A DNA stretch of 5,710 nucleotides from ZC4RG30 sp041168985 (lineage in GTDB: Bacteria; Pseudomonadota; Gammaproteobacteria; Steroidobacterales; Steroidobacteraceae). A program made the translations under genes and the position numbers. Below are positions 5,046 through 5,710 of the stretch, one piece after another (within the stretch, counting starts at the first letter, position 1; the number at the start of each line of letters is the position of its first letter). The notes below the pieces were generated by a model. The model had not been told where the DNA came from. It was given only the letters and a program-made list of their open reading frames with translations, and made no database searches. The stretch spans positions 1 to 5,710 of the forward strand of contig JBEEKA010000148.1 of assembly GCA_041168985.1 (NCBI GenBank), written 5' to 3'.

Positions 5046-5710
5046 ATGTACCTGGACCTGCCGACACTCATCTGGTTCATGACCCTGACCAGCTTCACGC
5101 TGGGCGCGGCCGTGCTGGTGGTGGGCTGGCGGAGCAGGGCGGGGGACGGACTGACGGCCTGGGGCAGTTCGGTGGCCATTCAGGGTCTGTCTTACCCGCT
5201 GTTCGAGATCCGGTTCCATGACTGGCTCGGTCTGTCGATAGTGACCACCAATGTGGCCACTTCGGCCAGTGTCGCCCTGAGCATCCTCGCGCTGTCGCAA
5301 TTCCAGCGCAGCCAGCGTCCGCCACCCGCGAACTGGGTCATCTGGCTGCCGGTCCTCGTCTGCGGGATCGTTGCCGGCTTCACGGTCGATCATCACGAGG
5401 TTCGAAATGAACTGATCGCGCTGGTCATCAGCGCGCAGGCACTGCTGCTGGTCCGGCTTGCCGCGCATCCGATTTCCTCGGGTCGTCGCGAACGCAGCCG
5501 TTCGTTGCTGGTTGCAGGGTCTGTGGCCATGCTCCTGCTGCTGTTGTTGCGCGTCATGATGATCGTCCGCCACGAAGAGTGGATCGATGAAAATATCGGC
5601 GTGCCGATCGGACTGCAGTCCTACAGTTACGTGTTCGCGCTGATGATCCTGATATTCAACACGGTCGGCTTCCTGCTGATGCACAAGGACCGCGCACTGG
5701 AAATCCAACG
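5046..5710 (+). CDS. Seven-helix membrane sensor protein, probable GGDEF diguanylate cyclase, C-terminus beyond window
   Basis: An open frame of 221 codons from ATG 5046 runs off the right edge. Seven hydrophobic segments are visible at about 7-28, 36-54, 62-83, 97-113, 121-139, 152-173 and 192-213. Short polar loops separate them, and the chain ends in MHKDRALEIQ, heading into the cytoplasm. The pattern (W-x2-R near 28-31, GLTAWGSS, one helix ending in SQFQRSQR, final helix followed by a charged linker) is typical of N-terminal sensor regions that precede a GGDEF domain in many proteobacteria, so the missing part is probably a diguanylate cyclase making c-di-GMP. No GGDEF residue is inside the window, so a histidine kinase or another output domain remains possible. 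The start is the first in-frame ATG after the exporter stop, 60 bp downstream, and it precedes helix 1 directly. No full-length assignment or ligand can be given. Confidence 0.8.
   Translation, partial: MYLDLPTLIWFMTLTSFTLGAAVLVVGWRSRAGDGLTAWGSSVAIQGLSYPLFEIRFHDWLGLSIVTTNVATSASVALSILALSQFQRSQRPPPANWVIWLPVLVCGIVAGFTVDHHEVRNELIALVISAQALLLVRLAAHPISSGRRERSRSLLVAGSVAMLLLLLLRVMMIVRHEEWIDENIGVPIGLQSYSYVFALMILIFNTVGFLLMHKDRALEIQ

Noticed and set aside
4200..5708. Long minus-strand open frame (502 codons) opposite the exporter and sensor genes
   Set aside because: Its translation is His/Gln/Arg-rich and hydrophilic, the expected antisense of hydrophobic membrane proteins; no domain or plausible start context.

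Overview
The window is GC-rich, gene-dense bacterial chromosome, probably from a proteobacterium (beta or gamma). The basis is the base composition, the Gram-negative style of the M23 peptidase and the seven-helix sensor protein at the right edge; the genus cannot be read from it. It holds six protein genes, two of them cut by the window edges. I see no rRNA, tRNA, CRISPR array, insertion sequence, phage gene or recognisable defence module. It looks like ordinary core or housekeeping-type DNA, not an accessory island.

Layout from left to right. (1) Minus strand, 970 to the left edge: an APC-family amino acid permease lacking its C-terminus. (2) Plus strand, 995-1855: an exported alpha/beta hydrolase, divergent from the permease with only 24 bp between start codons. 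(3) Plus strand, 1858-3312: a periplasmic M23 metallopeptidase with a striking lysine-alternating linker, 2 bp after the hydrolase stop and so almost certainly co-transcribed with it. (4) Minus strand, 4345-3314: an exported protein of unknown function, convergent with the peptidase with one base between stop codons. It resembles an unnamed, widespread family marked by SGPD, LKSAS and QDxTG-like motifs. (5) Plus strand, 4407-4985: a UPF0016/GDT1 (MneA-like) cation exporter, divergent from gene 4 across 61 bp. (6) Plus strand, 5046 to the right edge: the seven-helix N-terminal sensor part of a membrane signalling protein, most likely a GGDEF diguanylate cyclase whose catalytic domain lies beyond the window.

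Functionally, genes 2 to 4 all encode exported proteins and the peptidase points to cell-wall remodelling. Genes 1, 5 and 6 are inner-membrane proteins for amino acid transport, manganese or calcium homeostasis, and probably c-di-GMP signalling. Nothing shows that the six form one pathway; only genes 2 and 3 look like an operon. The more unusual points are the perfect Lys-X alternation in the peptidase, the unnamed SGPD protein, the unclear catalytic acid of the hydrolase, and the same arrangement (a -10-like hexamer exactly 6 nt before ATG) at genes 5 and 6, which suggests leaderless transcripts. I did not find a convincing new multi-gene system.
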